The notes below the pieces were generated by a model. The model did no database searches. It was not told the DNA's origin and saw nothing but the letters and a program-made list of their open reading frames with translations. A stretch of 64,000 nucleotides of DNA from Saccharomyces mikatae IFO 1815 (Eukaryota > Ascomycota > Saccharomycetes > Saccharomycetales > Saccharomycetaceae), in NCBI RefSeq assembly GCF_947241705.1, contig NC_079265.1, positions 310,001 through 374,000 of the forward strand, in the 5' to 3' direction. Positions 44,433-54,815 of this stretch are shown here, one piece after another. Position numbers and translations under genes: made by a program. Every line of letters starts with the position of its first letter. Within the stretch, counting starts at the first letter, position 1.

Positions 44433-46937
44433 TCAGTTTTTTATGGAATTGATCTTTCTTTCCAAAGTGGAGGAGTTGTCATCTAATGACCTTAAAGCAT
44501 CGAAATGTGAATTCAAAATTTTTATTAGTTGAATATTTTCATCTTCATTGTTCATATCGATAGTGGTGGTTTTGTTGAATGTGTTACTTACATTGTTAAT
44601 TTCTGTGATCAGAGATGACAGATTAGATGATAATGAATTTAAGTTTTCATCCAAAGTTTGAGCCGTCTTATATGCTTGCTGCCTTTTTTGATCATTATTG
44701 TTGGCTGCAGCACCTGAACTTGTGGATACGACATCAGACAAAAGAGCTTCTGTTTTAGTTTCAAAATTGTCTAAAAAGTTCTCTAATTCGTCTTGTTGCC
44801 TTTCAATATATTGTAGAGATTGGTCTATTTTGTTCTGGCTATGTTCTGCCATTACAGCATCAGAGTATAGCTGACCAATTTGTTCGCCTCCCTTTACTAA
44901 CACTTGATCCCAACTATTGACTTTTTTCGTATACTGTTCAAAATGAGAAGCGGATTCTGTTAACTGGTTAGTCCATTTCGTTACCAAGTCATCGAGAGTT
45001 TTATTATCAAGAGAAACTGGCTTCAATTCCACTAATTTCGAGTTTAGTTTCAAGTTATCACTTGATTTAGTATCTGCAATTGACTTTCCGGAAGAAGGAA
45101 CCTCAGTCTTTTTTTCATTATCTTTTTGAGAACCAAATGTAAACGCTGATTTATCTGTATCATCGCCTTTTTGTTCTTCGGGTTTTGTACCAAAAGAAAG
45201 GGCAGGCTTTGCCCCATCACCTTTTTTTTCCAAAGGTTTAGATCCAAAAGAAAAAGCAGTTTTTGATGCATCACCTTCTTTCCTGTCATTAGTTTTGGCT
45301 CCAAATGAAAACGCGGGTTTGGAAGCATCACCATCCTTCTTTTCCTCAGGTTTAGAATCAAAAGAAAACGTCGGATTAGTAGCTTTTTCATTCTTTTTCT
45401 CTTCAGATTTTGCTCCAAATGAGAATGTTGGTTTGGTGGTCTCACTGTCCTTCTTTTCCACAGGCTTGGTGCCAAAAGAAATGCTTGATTCTGTACTAGT
45501 AGATTTATTTGCGTCCGGCTTAGAACCGAACGAGAACGCAGGTTTTGGTGCATCTCCTTCTTTCTTTTCATCTGGTTTAGCACCAAATGAGAAGGCAGGT
45601 TTTGGTGCATCTCCTTCTTTCTTTTCATCTGGTTTAGCACCAAATGAGAAGGCAGGTTTTGGTGCATCTCCTTCTTTCTTTTCATCTGGTTTAGCACCAA
45701 ACGAGAAGGCAGGTTTTGATGCATCTCCTTCTTTCTTTTCATCTGGTTTAGCACCAAACGAGAAGGCAGGTTTTGATGCATCTCCTTCTTTCTTTTCATC
45801 TGGTTTAGCACCAAATGAGAAGGCAGGCTTCGATGCATCTCCTTCTTTCTTTTCATCTGGTTTAGCACCGAACGAGAAGGCAGGCTTTGGTGCATCTCCT
45901 TCTTTCTTTTCATCTGGTTTAGCACTGAATGAAAAATTCGGCGTTGTATTGGTTGTCTTACTATGGGTCGTTGTAGTACCAAAGGAAAACGCAGGTTTAG
46001 CTGTTTCACCGACTTTAGATTCTGAAGGTGTAGCACCAAAAGAAAGTTTCGGCTGCGAAACTCCATCTGGTTTACTGCCCGTTGGTTCCGAAGCAAAAGA
46101 GAGAGAAGGTTTAGCAGCTTCACTGTCAGCTTTGTCCCCATCTAATTGTGAACCTAGGGAAAATGCTGTCGTGGGAGCTTGACCCTCTGTTTTATTACCG
46201 AAATTTGAATTAAAGGAGAAGGCAGACTTAGAAGGTTCAGCATTTCCATTGCCGTTAGTAGTTGCGCCAAAGGAAAAGGCAGGTTTGTTCGCATTTGTAG
46301 TAGCGCCAAATAAGTTATTACTTGGGGGAGCATTACCAGTCATACTAGGAGTTGTGTTACTATTGCTACCAAAATTCAAACCCCCAAACGCGGGTTTCGT
46401 GGTATTGTTATTGGCATTGTTACTTCCGTTGTTATTGAATAGGGATGAAGACGCAAATGAATTTCCTCCATTATTTTTAGTTTGTTGAGAAGATCCAAAG
46501 AGGGATGTTCCAGTACTGTTACTACCAAATGCGTTGCTTGAAGGGTTGCCGTTACCAAATGCAGCATTGTCAGTATTGTTGCTACCAAAAGCGGGTGTGG
46601 TTGAAGAGTTTGTGTTGTTTACATTATTTGCTACTGGATTGTTAAAATTGAATGTTGGTTGTCCCGTACCAAAGGCACCTCCACCAGTAGATGTGTTCTG
46701 GGTGGTGGCGTTAGTGTTATTGTTGGCAGTCCCGAACGAAAAAGGCGTTTTGTTCTGTTGAGGTGTATTGAAATTCACTAATTTTGAAAGTCGTATGCTT
46801 CACAGTTGCACAATTAGTGTTAGTAAATTAAAGACATTGAATATCACTAAAAAAAATCTCATTTAATCCTATGCCCTGCACGGGACAAAAGATAGAATTT
46901 TTGATAAGAGCAAGCGTCCAATGGAAGAAGACATACT
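44433..46937 (-). CDS. NSP1: NSP1, FG nucleoporin; intron splits the start codon
   Basis: The spliced product has 781 residues ([16 protein letters not shown]...). Exon 1 contributes only the A of ATG (46937); the intron is 46936-46778 and exon 2 (46777-44433) begins TG. The intron has GTATGT, branch site TACTAAC and TTAG. S. cerevisiae NSP1 is known to have its intron in the same place. The first 180 residues are Asn-rich FG repeats, then FxFG repeats in [10 protein letters not shown]-type spacers to about residue 550, then the coiled-coil Nsp1-C domain (about 570-781) that joins Nup82-Nup159, Nup57-Nup49 and Nic96. S. cerevisiae Nsp1 is 823 residues; the difference could come from repeat number. 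Confidence 0.96.
45541..45939 (-). repeat. Seven tandem 57-bp (19-residue) FxFG repeats in NSP1
   Basis: Seven units of the form [19 protein letters not shown] are nearly identical at the DNA level; some neighbouring units differ by no or very few bases. Flanking units are more diverged. Such homogeneity suggests recent unequal exchange or slippage. Limits are approximate to a few bases. Confidence 0.9.
46778..46936 (-). other. NSP1 intron
   Basis: 159-nt spliceosomal intron read on the minus strand. The 5' site A|GTATGT is at 46937/46936, the branch sequence TACTAAC at 46825-46819 and the 3' site TTAG|TG at 46778/46777. Branch A to 3' site is about 42 nt. Without splicing no ATG precedes the NSP1 frame, so splicing is required for translation. 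Confidence 0.92.
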
Positions 46938-47280
46938 TTTTTCAAAACGATCAGGGATTGTTATCGTTTGGCTATGCGTTTCAATGGTACTCTAATGGTT
47001 TATTCCGAAATTTAAATTATCACATCAAACATCACATCAGAGTGGTGCTAACAAAAGTTATTATTCTTTCTAAAAGTTGAAAAAAAAACTCATCGGACTC
47101 GTCCGGGTTGTTCTAGACTTTGTACAAAAGGAATAAGGTTACATTAAAAATGATAAATACGAAAAATATTTAGAATAATCATACATGAAAGAATACGTAA
47201 ATGTCAGAGGGTCAAACATTAATATGTTTACAGCACTCCAGTAAAGAAAGGGGAACTAAAAAAATGAACAAAATCCCTTA
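46938..47280. promoter_or_regulatory. NSP1 promoter and MHP1 3' region
   Basis: 343 bases upstream of NSP1 and downstream of MHP1, both on the minus strand. It includes a small palindromic CGGACTCGTCCGG patch (about 47095-47107). No other element is recognised. Confidence 0.5.
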
Positions 47281-50200
47281 TTATTTGGTATTACTGTTCC
47301 GCGCATCCTGAATTTTATCTAGCACATCATCATACGCAGCGTCGATGGCATTTTCCTCTGCATTGTTCATAAATTTTTTAAACTCAGGCGCATCAGTGGG
47401 AGGAATCTGGGAACCATTATTCGTCTTAGTAGCATTAGAGCTTGATAATGTCTTGTCAGTTGTGGGAGATGCATTGGCACTTGAATCGTCCGCTTGCGAT
47501 GGATCCAGTGCATCCTTTGTTTGGAAGGCAGTATCCTCTTGATTTTCTTGCTTCTTGAAAATCTGATGCAAGTGATATCCTTGGCTATGCAGCTCATCAA
47601 TGACACCTAATATAGTGGAGACATCATTTTTCAATAAAAATTCCTTTATCTGATCACTATCTAAGGATTGTGCAGCGCGATTTAGAATTTCCTTGTCCAC
47701 GGGTAAGTCGCCGCCGCCAACAAGCTTTTCGTGTTCTAGTTCTCTTTTTATAATGGAATATTTATTCTTGATATCGACTTGATCTCTAGATTGTTGGTCA
47801 TCTGCTGGTGCCAACTCGTGATTTACGTTTGAGTCATCGCCTTCTCTAAATTCTACGGCATCTTCTGCATCAGGACTTGATTTTTCAACTATTGCACTGC
47901 CGAATGGCATTAGCGCAATGTGATCTGAATTTTGTAAGATAGATGAACTCAGTAATATCCTTTGACAACTTTCTGAATTCGGAACTGCTTGGTTACCTGA
48001 TTTTGGGTCTTTTGACACCAAGTCTGGTATTTTCAAAGTGTTATGATGCCTTTGTTTCAGCAGGTCGCAACCTCTTTCCAAACTTGCCTCGATGAAGCAC
48101 AATCTAATCAAAGCTTCTTTGCCTTCAAGATTTAATTGACCATTAAGTTTCAAATCGAAAAGATCATGAACCACTTTACTAATCTTGATACGTGCCAATG
48201 CAATCTTGGCCATGAAATTTTCAACCATTTTGTTGTAATGCTCGGAATTATCTGCCTTTTCGGTTAACAAAACCGACAATTGATCCTGTAAACTTGAGAA
48301 TTGAGTGTCTTTGATATCTTTATCGTCATCGTGTACTCTTTTCAACTCACCCTGAATGTTCCTCAAGGCATACAATGAAATTTTTTCCTTAATGTTTTCC
48401 GGCATATAAACGTAATCTATGTCCAAAGTCATCAGAGATGAACTCTTTCTCACTGCCTCTGCTAAAGCCTTGGAAGATGCCAAATCCAATTCCGTTCCTA
48501 GCATGGAGAAATAGTTCAATCTTGAACACATGGGTAATACCTCAGCCAACATAACTACACTGGTGGAGCTTAAATTATTGTAGTCAATATGCAAACGGAC
48601 CAAATTAACGAAAACAGGTAGAAAATCGATTAAAGTTGGGACACAATGTGGGAAAATGGCAGGGTTGTTCGATATATCCAAGAATTTTAAATTTTCTGAG
48701 TAGCATAAAACACTGATTAATTTTAAAACCTCATTATTCTCAAAAGTGTCATGTTCGTTAACTGTTAAGTTTGTCCCATTCAACGATAAAAACTTGAATA
48801 CGTTTTTCTCGTTAGCCTTTTGGATTTTGCCTAAAACAGCGTCTGTGAAGGAAGATAGTTTGCCATTCAAATCGTTGAAACCGACATCTAGGCCTGTCAC
48901 TTTAGATTGAACCATCCATTTAGCTAAATCATCGCATTGACTGTTGGTCAGCCCATTATAAGCCAGCCCCAATCTCTCAGTGGCTATGCATGCAACGAGG
49001 ATGAAGTTTTTGAATTGTGCGGCATTCATTTGCGCCCCAGAAATTACGATTTCCTCCAAACCGCCCATTAGGGCAATAGAAGCCGTCAAGAGATCCCAAT
49101 TCATGTCAGACCTATTTTCTAAGTTGCATTGCATTCTCAAAACTTTTGACTTCAAAGAGGATTTCGAAGGCTTTTGTACGTTTGTCTTGATGGAGGGTAC
49201 CATTGTCAAGTCAATCGAGTGCAACGACTTGGCCTTGGAGACAAAATAACACAAAACTTTCCATCCTTCTTCATCTAAGGGAGTGTTTCTTAGGGAAAGC
49301 TTTTGAAAATTTCCTTTATAGATTAACGAACTCAAAATAATTCTAAGCATTGAGACAGTCAATTGTACGCCGTCCAAAGAAAGGCACAACACGGGAGCAA
49401 TACTCAAGAAATCGCTGAATGACCAAATTTCCACCATTGAAGGTCTTGGGTTACGTAACTGTAGTATGGGGATAGGATCTGTGGAGCCTTTTTTCAATTG
49501 CTTGAGAGTAGCCGGTATCGGTAGAATTTCTCGTAAGTGGCAACAACGGGTATACACAATGTCGTGAGGAATCTTCAAACAAGTGGGAGGCATGATCTCT
49601 CCTTCGTCATCTGCGTTCGTGCCATTTGTATCGCTGGATACCATAGAAGCCAAAGAAGATGTAGAAGCACCCCTTCTGGAAATCATCGGTTTGTCAATAG
49701 TCAAATGACTGGCGGTCTTACTGACAGTAACCTCTTCTTCATTGTTGGTAACAATACGTTTCAATTCGTTTGGAGCCTCTTTAGCTCGCGCCTCTGCAGC
49801 GGCTTCCGCAGCAGCCATAACGATGTTTCTCCTCTGAGAATTATTGTCTTCGTCATCGTGTGGTTCTATTGTGTTTTGCTTTTGAGGAGCCATTTCTTCT
49901 TTACTCTTGGCGTTAGCATCGTCTTCTTCAGGATTTAATAGTTTCAATTGTCCGGTACCCCCCACCACAACGCCCAAACTGGTCGTTTCCATGATTTTTT
50001 TCCGTTCTTGTGGGGTTAACCTGTGTATGACAACAGACCCATTGGGCTTCACTTCCACCTCACCCTTGCGAGGGTTTTTACTACATATTTGTTGTGGGGG
50101 ATCGTTGAAATACGTGTTTGTAGCGAAGGATACGTGTTTCAAGGGCTTTACATGCTCAAGGCCAGGAACGGTGGTTATTTTCGAGGGATCGAACTCCATT

Positions 50201-51483
50201 GAATTAAAAGACCATAGCGATGTTGATGAGATATCTGGGTTGTTGTTGTTGTTGCTGGCAGAAATGGAAGAGGAGTTGCTGTTGTTATTGTTCCCGTAAG
50301 AAGTAACTTTCCTTAAAAATGCGCCGAACTTATGGGAGGAAGGTGCCGGATTATTGTTCTGCGTTGATGAGGAAACATCGGAGTTGGAATTCACTGCGTC
50401 TGCTACTGATGCACTGGTTAATTGCTTCTTCTTGAAAGCAGGCGGCAATTTTGGTTTGTCAGGATGAGGTGGAATAGGTCTCCCCTTAGCGTCAAATTTC
50501 TGGTGAACACTTTCTTTGGGAGGCGCTGGCCTGTCGTTATGAAATGAGAACGAAGCGCGTGTACTTCTCTTGACTGGGGGAGAGGCAGATGATTTTATAA
50601 AGTTTCCCTCTTTAAAGGCGGCTAATTTGTAGTCCTTAGATTTGTAATAGCGCAAAAAATCCATCAATCGCGGGTCAGGGCGAGAACTATCGCAGTCACG
50701 ATCGTCCATGGGGGAAGAATCGTCAGTCTGACCTTCTTCTGGGGTGTGATATGCGGCCACACGGCCATGGTAGCGGTTTTGTGGATGATTTTCGTAGTAT
50801 ACCTCTGATTCCGTCTTAGACCTTGTTAGCGGTACCATGCCATCGTTATAAGAGAGCGGAGTATCGTACTGTAACGGCGGGGGTGATTCAGCAGATATAG
50901 TAGCAGTTCGTTCTCTTCTTACGGCGGCCCTGCCGTCTACGTGAGTTGGAGAGGGCGAGCGTGAGCATGAGTGCTCTTTCCTTTCTCTTTCCTTTTCTTG
51001 TTGTTCCTGATCCTTTTTCCTATGGCCAAATAAGCTCTTGAAAAATCCAATTTTCTTGGGCGCAGGAGTATCTTCTGTGTGATGATGGTGATGGTGGCGA
51101 CGGCCTGCGTCAGCTTCAACGCTAGAAACGTTAGCCTCCACCACTGACTTGGACCTTCCCCTAGGGGGTGGGATGTTCGTAGAACCAGCAGTGGCGCCAA
51201 TGCTGAAGCGCTGGTTGTTCATTAGCGAGCTTGCTGCTACTGAGTGACGACGTGCTTTGTCATTTGAAGAAAGAATGCTGCTAGACGAGTCTACAGACAT
51301 TTCGAAAACGGGCGAGCGAGCAGTGTCCATCTGGACGTCAGGAGCCACACTGTCGCCCTTGGACCTAGACTTCCCATGCCTGAGGCTGCTTACGGTGGAG
51401 GCACTGGGTCTGACCAACCATCCAACGTCGATGCAAGGGATTCGGTGCTCCTTAAGTAACTTTTGTGTGTCCTTAGAATCCAT
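47281..51483 (-). CDS. MHP1: MHP1, microtubule-associated protein
   Basis: Encodes 1400 residues from ATG 51483 (MDSKDTQKLLKEHRIP); S. cerevisiae Mhp1 is about 1398. The first 600 residues are disordered, rich in Ser, Pro, Asn and charged residues, with a short poly-His run (RRHHHHHHTED near 130) and a basic Lys/Glu block (KKDQEQQEKERERKEH). From about residue 640 to 1080 an ordered region contains leucine-rich repeat-like segments (LDISNNPAIFPH, LHIDYNNLSSTS, LGLAYNGLTNSQC). The C-terminus is acidic and helical. Mhp1 was described as MAP4-like and involved in microtubule assembly and stability. The gene is inverted relative to S. cerevisiae. Confidence 0.94.
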   Translation of the reverse strand: MDSKDTQKLLKEHRIPCIDVGWLVRPSASTVSSLRHGKSRSKGDSVAPDVQMDTARSPVFEMSVDSSSSILSSNDKARRHSVAASSLMNNQRFSIGATAGSTNIPPPRGRSKSVVEANVSSVEADAGRRHHHHHHTEDTPAPKKIGFFKSLFGHRKKDQEQQEKERERKEHSCSRSPSPTHVDGRAAVRRERTATISAESPPPLQYDTPLSYNDGMVPLTRSKTESEVYYENHPQNRYHGRVAAYHTPEEGQTDDSSPMDDRDCDSSRPDPRLMDFLRYYKSKDYKLAAFKEGNFIKSSASPPVKRSTRASFSFHNDRPAPPKESVHQKFDAKGRPIPPHPDKPKLPPAFKKKQLTSASVADAVNSNSDVSSSTQNNNPAPSSHKFGAFLRKVTSYGNNNNSNSSSISASNNNNNPDISSTSLWSFNSMEFDPSKITTVPGLEHVKPLKHVSFATNTYFNDPPQQICSKNPRKGEVEVKPNGSVVIHRLTPQERKKIMETTSLGVVVGGTGQLKLLNPEEDDANAKSKEEMAPQKQNTIEPHDDEDNNSQRRNIVMAAAEAAAEARAKEAPNELKRIVTNNEEEVTVSKTASHLTIDKPMISRRGASTSSLASMVSSDTNGTNADDEGEIMPPTCLKIPHDIVYTRCCHLREILPIPATLKQLKKGSTDPIPILQLRNPRPSMVEIWSFSDFLSIAPVLCLSLDGVQLTVSMLRIILSSLIYKGNFQKLSLRNTPLDEEGWKVLCYFVSKAKSLHSIDLTMVPSIKTNVQKPSKSSLKSKVLRMQCNLENRSDMNWDLLTASIALMGGLEEIVISGAQMNAAQFKNFILVACIATERLGLAYNGLTNSQCDDLAKWMVQSKVTGLDVGFNDLNGKLSSFTDAVLGKIQKANEKNVFKFLSLNGTNLTVNEHDTFENNEVLKLISVLCYSENLKFLDISNNPAIFPHCVPTLIDFLPVFVNLVRLHIDYNNLSSTSVVMLAEVLPMCSRLNYFSMLGTELDLASSKALAEAVRKSSSLMTLDIDYVYMPENIKEKISLYALRNIQGELKRVHDDDKDIKDTQFSSLQDQLSVLLTEKADNSEHYNKMVENFMAKIALARIKISKVVHDLFDLKLNGQLNLEGKEALIRLCFIEASLERGCDLLKQRHHNTLKIPDLVSKDPKSGNQAVPNSESCQRILLSSSILQNSDHIALMPFGSAIVEKSSPDAEDAVEFREGDDSNVNHELAPADDQQSRDQVDIKNKYSIIKRELEHEKLVGGGDLPVDKEILNRAAQSLDSDQIKEFLLKNDVSTILGVIDELHSQGYHLHQIFKKQENQEDTAFQTKDALDPSQADDSSANASPTTDKTLSSSNATKTNNGSQIPPTDAPEFKKFMNNAEENAIDAAYDDVLDKIQDARNSNTK

Positions 51484-51829
51484 GGACCAGTTGTAGTGCT
51501 ATCTTCTATATCTAGCGTATGTAAGTGCGATTATGCGAGCGCCAGTGTGGTGTAGAAGTATGTATGAGACAAACACTTTGTCGGCAAGAGAATATAAATA
51601 TAAAGGAGCAATAGAACGCAGCATTTGCTTGTACAGCCTGATGCTTCGAGTAAACCACCGTTGCGTGGAATGAAATGAACCTGAACGTACCAGATGCGAA
51701 AACAATACAATGGCCAATAACGTAAACAGTCGCGCAGCACGGGGAGGGGGGGAGGGAAACTTATCCAGCAGAACGAATGAACAGCGGGCCGCGGCCTAAA
51801 ACAGAAGGAGAGGGAAAAAAAGGGCCGGG

Positions 51830-52702
51830 CTACCATTGGAATAACGGGTCCGTAGTAGCTAGCGCGCCCAACAGTGCCTCCAATTGTAACACGCACTTAC
51901 GCTGCGGCCCTTCCAAAACGTCTTCATCTTCTTTCTGCATGTTGAAGTTAGAATCGAAGCTAGACTCGTAGCGCAACCAGGTGTCGTTGCTGCTAACCTG
52001 CGGCGTGGCGTACACCAACTCCGGTGACGATGTCCAGAGCAGCTGCAGCGGCGTCTCGCCCGCGTGCCTGACCTCACAACCATGCAGCACACTGCTTAGG
52101 TCCCTGGTGGTCACTGTAGTTTCACCGATGAACAGCATTGGAATGATGATGGTGCGTGAATGTCGCCAGGCAAGTTTCCAATGCAGTCGATCGGTCCATC
52201 CTGTGTGTCTTACTGAAGACGACCCCATATAGTGGGTCCAGTCATCCAAGAGTCTGGCATAGCTTTGACGAAGCGGCGCCGTCGCGGCGCCGCTCTCAAA
52301 GCTGCTAGGGTTGGCGATGTGGATGGGTATTATGCTGTCGCATTTCTGCAGCACGGCCATGCAATCGGCGACCTGGCGCAAGGTCATCGCCATAGCAAAC
52401 AGTTTCTGCGTTAGTCTGTTAGTGCTGCCGCTGGCGAAGTCTTGGTCAGTGAGTGCTACGATCTCGTAGCATTTTGGCACTAGACTTTTTAATATTGCGA
52501 GTCTCTCGCTGACGGATTCGCTGCGTACAAAGCAGCAGTACGTGTTGACCAACTTACCGAAGGATGCGTTTACATCCGTGTAACACTCCAATCCGGAGTA
52601 GTCTACAAACATGGCTATGTGTTTTCTGGGCGCTCTCCTTGTAGCGTTCCTTTTTTCCTCTATTTCTCGATATAATATAGTAAAACTATTTTTTCTTGCC
52701 AT
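51830..52702 (-). CDS. YJL043W-like protein of unknown function
   Basis: Encodes 290 residues from ATG 52702 (MARKNSFTILYREIEEKR). The assignment to S. cerevisiae YJL043W rests mainly on its place between MHP1 and GYP6; I recall that protein as somewhat shorter (about 257). A basic N-terminus is followed by a mixed globular sequence with several Cys and Trp residues and no membrane segment or known motif. GC content is clearly higher than in neighbouring genes (for example around 52265-52310). Function is unknown. It is divergent from GYP6. Confidence 0.72.
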   Translation of the reverse strand: MARKNSFTILYREIEEKRNATRRAPRKHIAMFVDYSGLECYTDVNASFGKLVNTYCCFVRSESVSERLAILKSLVPKCYEIVALTDQDFASGSTNRLTQKLFAMAMTLRQVADCMAVLQKCDSIIPIHIANPSSFESGAATAPLRQSYARLLDDWTHYMGSSSVRHTGWTDRLHWKLAWRHSRTIIIPMLFIGETTVTTRDLSSVLHGCEVRHAGETPLQLLWTSSPELVYATPQVSSNDTWLRYESSFDSNFNMQKEDEDVLEGPQRKCVLQLEALLGALATTDPLFQW

Positions 52703-53036
52703 TTACTGACGCAAAGTGATAAACCACAGAAAAAAACCAGCAACCAGCTCTGCTCGTGCTAGCCGTAGAATTTGCCTAGGCATTACCGCTACATGGTGTA
52801 TTGATTTAGTAGTAGTAGGCGATGGTAAAAGAGAAAGGGTTAGTCAGTTACCCGTCTCTGTGGCAGCGTTCCTTCAACAGTCCCTTTTTCTTTTTTTTCC
52901 CATTGAGTTTTCCATAGTCAATGCAGCACTGTTTAGTTTCATTACCTTTTTGAGAACAGTGCAGAGTGGTTTGAAAAGATTAAGTATATATAGAGAGAGG
53001 CAGCTACTGTTCGGTTTATTTTCCGCTTATGCAATT
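52703..53036. promoter_or_regulatory. Divergent promoter between YJL043W-like gene and GYP6
   Basis: About 330 bases. A TATATATAGAG stretch (about 52985-52995) lies 45-50 bases before the GYP6 start. The GYP6 frame is open leftwards through most of this region but has no ATG there. Confidence 0.55.
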
Positions 53037-54404
53037 ATGAAGGATGTGTTACAATGGGCAATTGACCACTACGTCAGTAGAGATCAACTGGTGCAGAAGG
53101 GAATTTGGAAAGGTGAACTATACCATGATTCCATTTTTAAGGAAAATAGTAGAGGCTGGCTCTGGAAAGCTCTTCTACTGTGCGATGAAAACAACAATTG
53201 CTTGTTAACTGAGAATTTTAAGGATATGGACGCTAATCAGTTCGGCTTAGTGCCAGTGCCTATACTGACAGATGATGAGGACGAAGACAAAAAAGGTAAT
53301 GTAAATGTACCTAAAAGGGTATTGCATTCCAACGTTTCTTCCTCAATGGGGATCAGGAGGCTGACTCCCATCGAGGCTATTGAAGAACATCCCTTGTCTG
53401 GTAGCAACTCGAAAACAAAAGGCTCATCGTTCAAGGGAAAGGGGGAGAAGCCGTTGACGCTGAGGGAAACTCTGGAAATTATAGATTTGGACCTCTCAAG
53501 GATAATGCTTGACGATATATTCCAGGAACCCAAAGTACATGCTCAAATGAGACAGCTTTTGTACAATTATCTGCTGATACATGAAAACGAGCACTTGCAG
53601 TACAAGCAAGGGTTCCATGAAATACTAAGTGTCATTTACCTGCAGTTGTATCACGGCACGGATCTTGATAATACCGATTTGCAAAATGTTCTGATAATTT
53701 TTAATAAGCTAATGAACCAAATTGAACCGATATTTTATAACGAAGAAAGTTTGATTGACTGGGACAAGAAGGTATTCACAAAAATTTTTAGGATTTGTTT
53801 ACCAGACATATTTACTAAGATTTTTTATCAACCACCAAAAAAGGGCAACGGGAGGAAAAGAAATACAAGTCATCTGCTCCATTCCAATCTAATATGGCTT
53901 ATCCGATGGACAAGGTTGTTATTCTTAAGAGAATTGCCTTTAAAGAATGTATTGATAATTTGGGACCATGTGTTGACGTTCAACTACCCCTTGGAAATTT
54001 TCATTGCGTGCCTTGTCATCACACTTTTTTTGTCCATATACGATGAACTTCACGAGCTCGTAAATCAAGATGGCTATGAACATGCGAATAATAATGATGA
54101 ATTTATCGAAATGATTTTACATTTCAAGAAAATTTTTCAAAGGAAAAATGCGAATAAGAATGATGAAGACTTCTTAGAGTTATGTAGAATCACGGGAAAC
54201 TTATGCGAACTGTGGTACGGAAAGAATTATGACGATATGAGATTGATTTGCGACACTTTTATAAACGCGAAATTTGGCATTAAAACTAGTGATGTTTTGA
54301 ACATGGAAACTGCAAAGTTAAGTATTGACCCCAATAGGCAATCACTCGAAAACAAACTAAGAGAAAGGGTGAGGCAAACACTTTTGAAAAACAAAAAGAA
54401 ATAA
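53037..54404 (+). CDS. GYP6: GYP6, TBC-domain GTPase-activating protein for Ypt6
   Basis: From ATG 53037 ([17 protein letters not shown]) the protein has 455 residues; S. cerevisiae Gyp6 is 458. The frame is open 107 codons upstream but without any ATG and across a TATA-like element, so this start is chosen. TBC features: a shark-fin-like region [20 protein letters not shown] with the conserved YKQGFHE (the glutamine finger) and [21 protein letters not shown] near residue 290. An acidic insert (about 75-90, DDEDEDKKG) separates the N-terminal part. Gyp6 stimulates GTP hydrolysis by the Golgi Rab Ypt6, controlling endosome-to-Golgi traffic. Confidence 0.94.
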   Translation: MKDVLQWAIDHYVSRDQLVQKGIWKGELYHDSIFKENSRGWLWKALLLCDENNNCLLTENFKDMDANQFGLVPVPILTDDEDEDKKGNVNVPKRVLHSNVSSSMGIRRLTPIEAIEEHPLSGSNSKTKGSSFKGKGEKPLTLRETLEIIDLDLSRIMLDDIFQEPKVHAQMRQLLYNYLLIHENEHLQYKQGFHEILSVIYLQLYHGTDLDNTDLQNVLIIFNKLMNQIEPIFYNEESLIDWDKKVFTKIFRICLPDIFTKIFYQPPKKGNGRKRNTSHLLHSNLIWLIRWTRLLFLRELPLKNVLIIWDHVLTFNYPLEIFIACLVITLFLSIYDELHELVNQDGYEHANNNDEFIEMILHFKKIFQRKNANKNDEDFLELCRITGNLCELWYGKNYDDMRLICDTFINAKFGIKTSDVLNMETAKLSIDPNRQSLENKLRERVRQTLLKNKKK

Positions 54405-54815
54405 ACAAACAAACTCTCACGTCAATTTCCCTTTTCCACGTTTATCTACGATACGTGAGTGCTCATAAAAGATGCATAATTATTTGATTTTTTTTCCGGT
54501 ACGACATTTCAGTTCTGCTGTTTCAGGAACCCAACTGTACGTGCATTCATCTACAAAGGCAAAGAAGAAAGCTCTGCTACTAATACATAGTCAGCGCGCG
54601 CTTCAAACTCCATTATGAATTGAAGTTCCTACAATTTTTTTTTTTCATATTAATGGTTGATACATTATATTTCCATCTCTTGATTTTATTACATAGTAGA
54701 ATAAATAAGGCATGAAGGCTGGTGAAAAGGGAGCGCTAAAAGCCAAAAAAAAGTTACAAAAAAGGTCACTTTTGCTGGATCAAGTAAGTAGGTATGTTCC
54801 TTAAAAAAATAAGCA
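54405..54815. other. Region between converging GYP6 and the SDH1 paralogue
   Basis: About 410 bases with the two 3' ends, several T- and A-runs and no recognisable gene. Confidence 0.5.

Noticed and set aside
45295-46182. 295-codon plus-strand and 363-codon minus-strand frames inside NSP1
   Set aside because: The 57-bp repeat unit leaves the other frames without stops; the products are repeat translations only.
47367-50299. Several 70-130-codon frames antisense or shifted within MHP1
   Set aside because: Shadows of the 1400-codon gene without independent support.
52716-53036. N-terminal extension of GYP6 by 107 codons
   Set aside because: No ATG in the extension and it crosses a TATA-like element; the 455-residue product matches the expected length.
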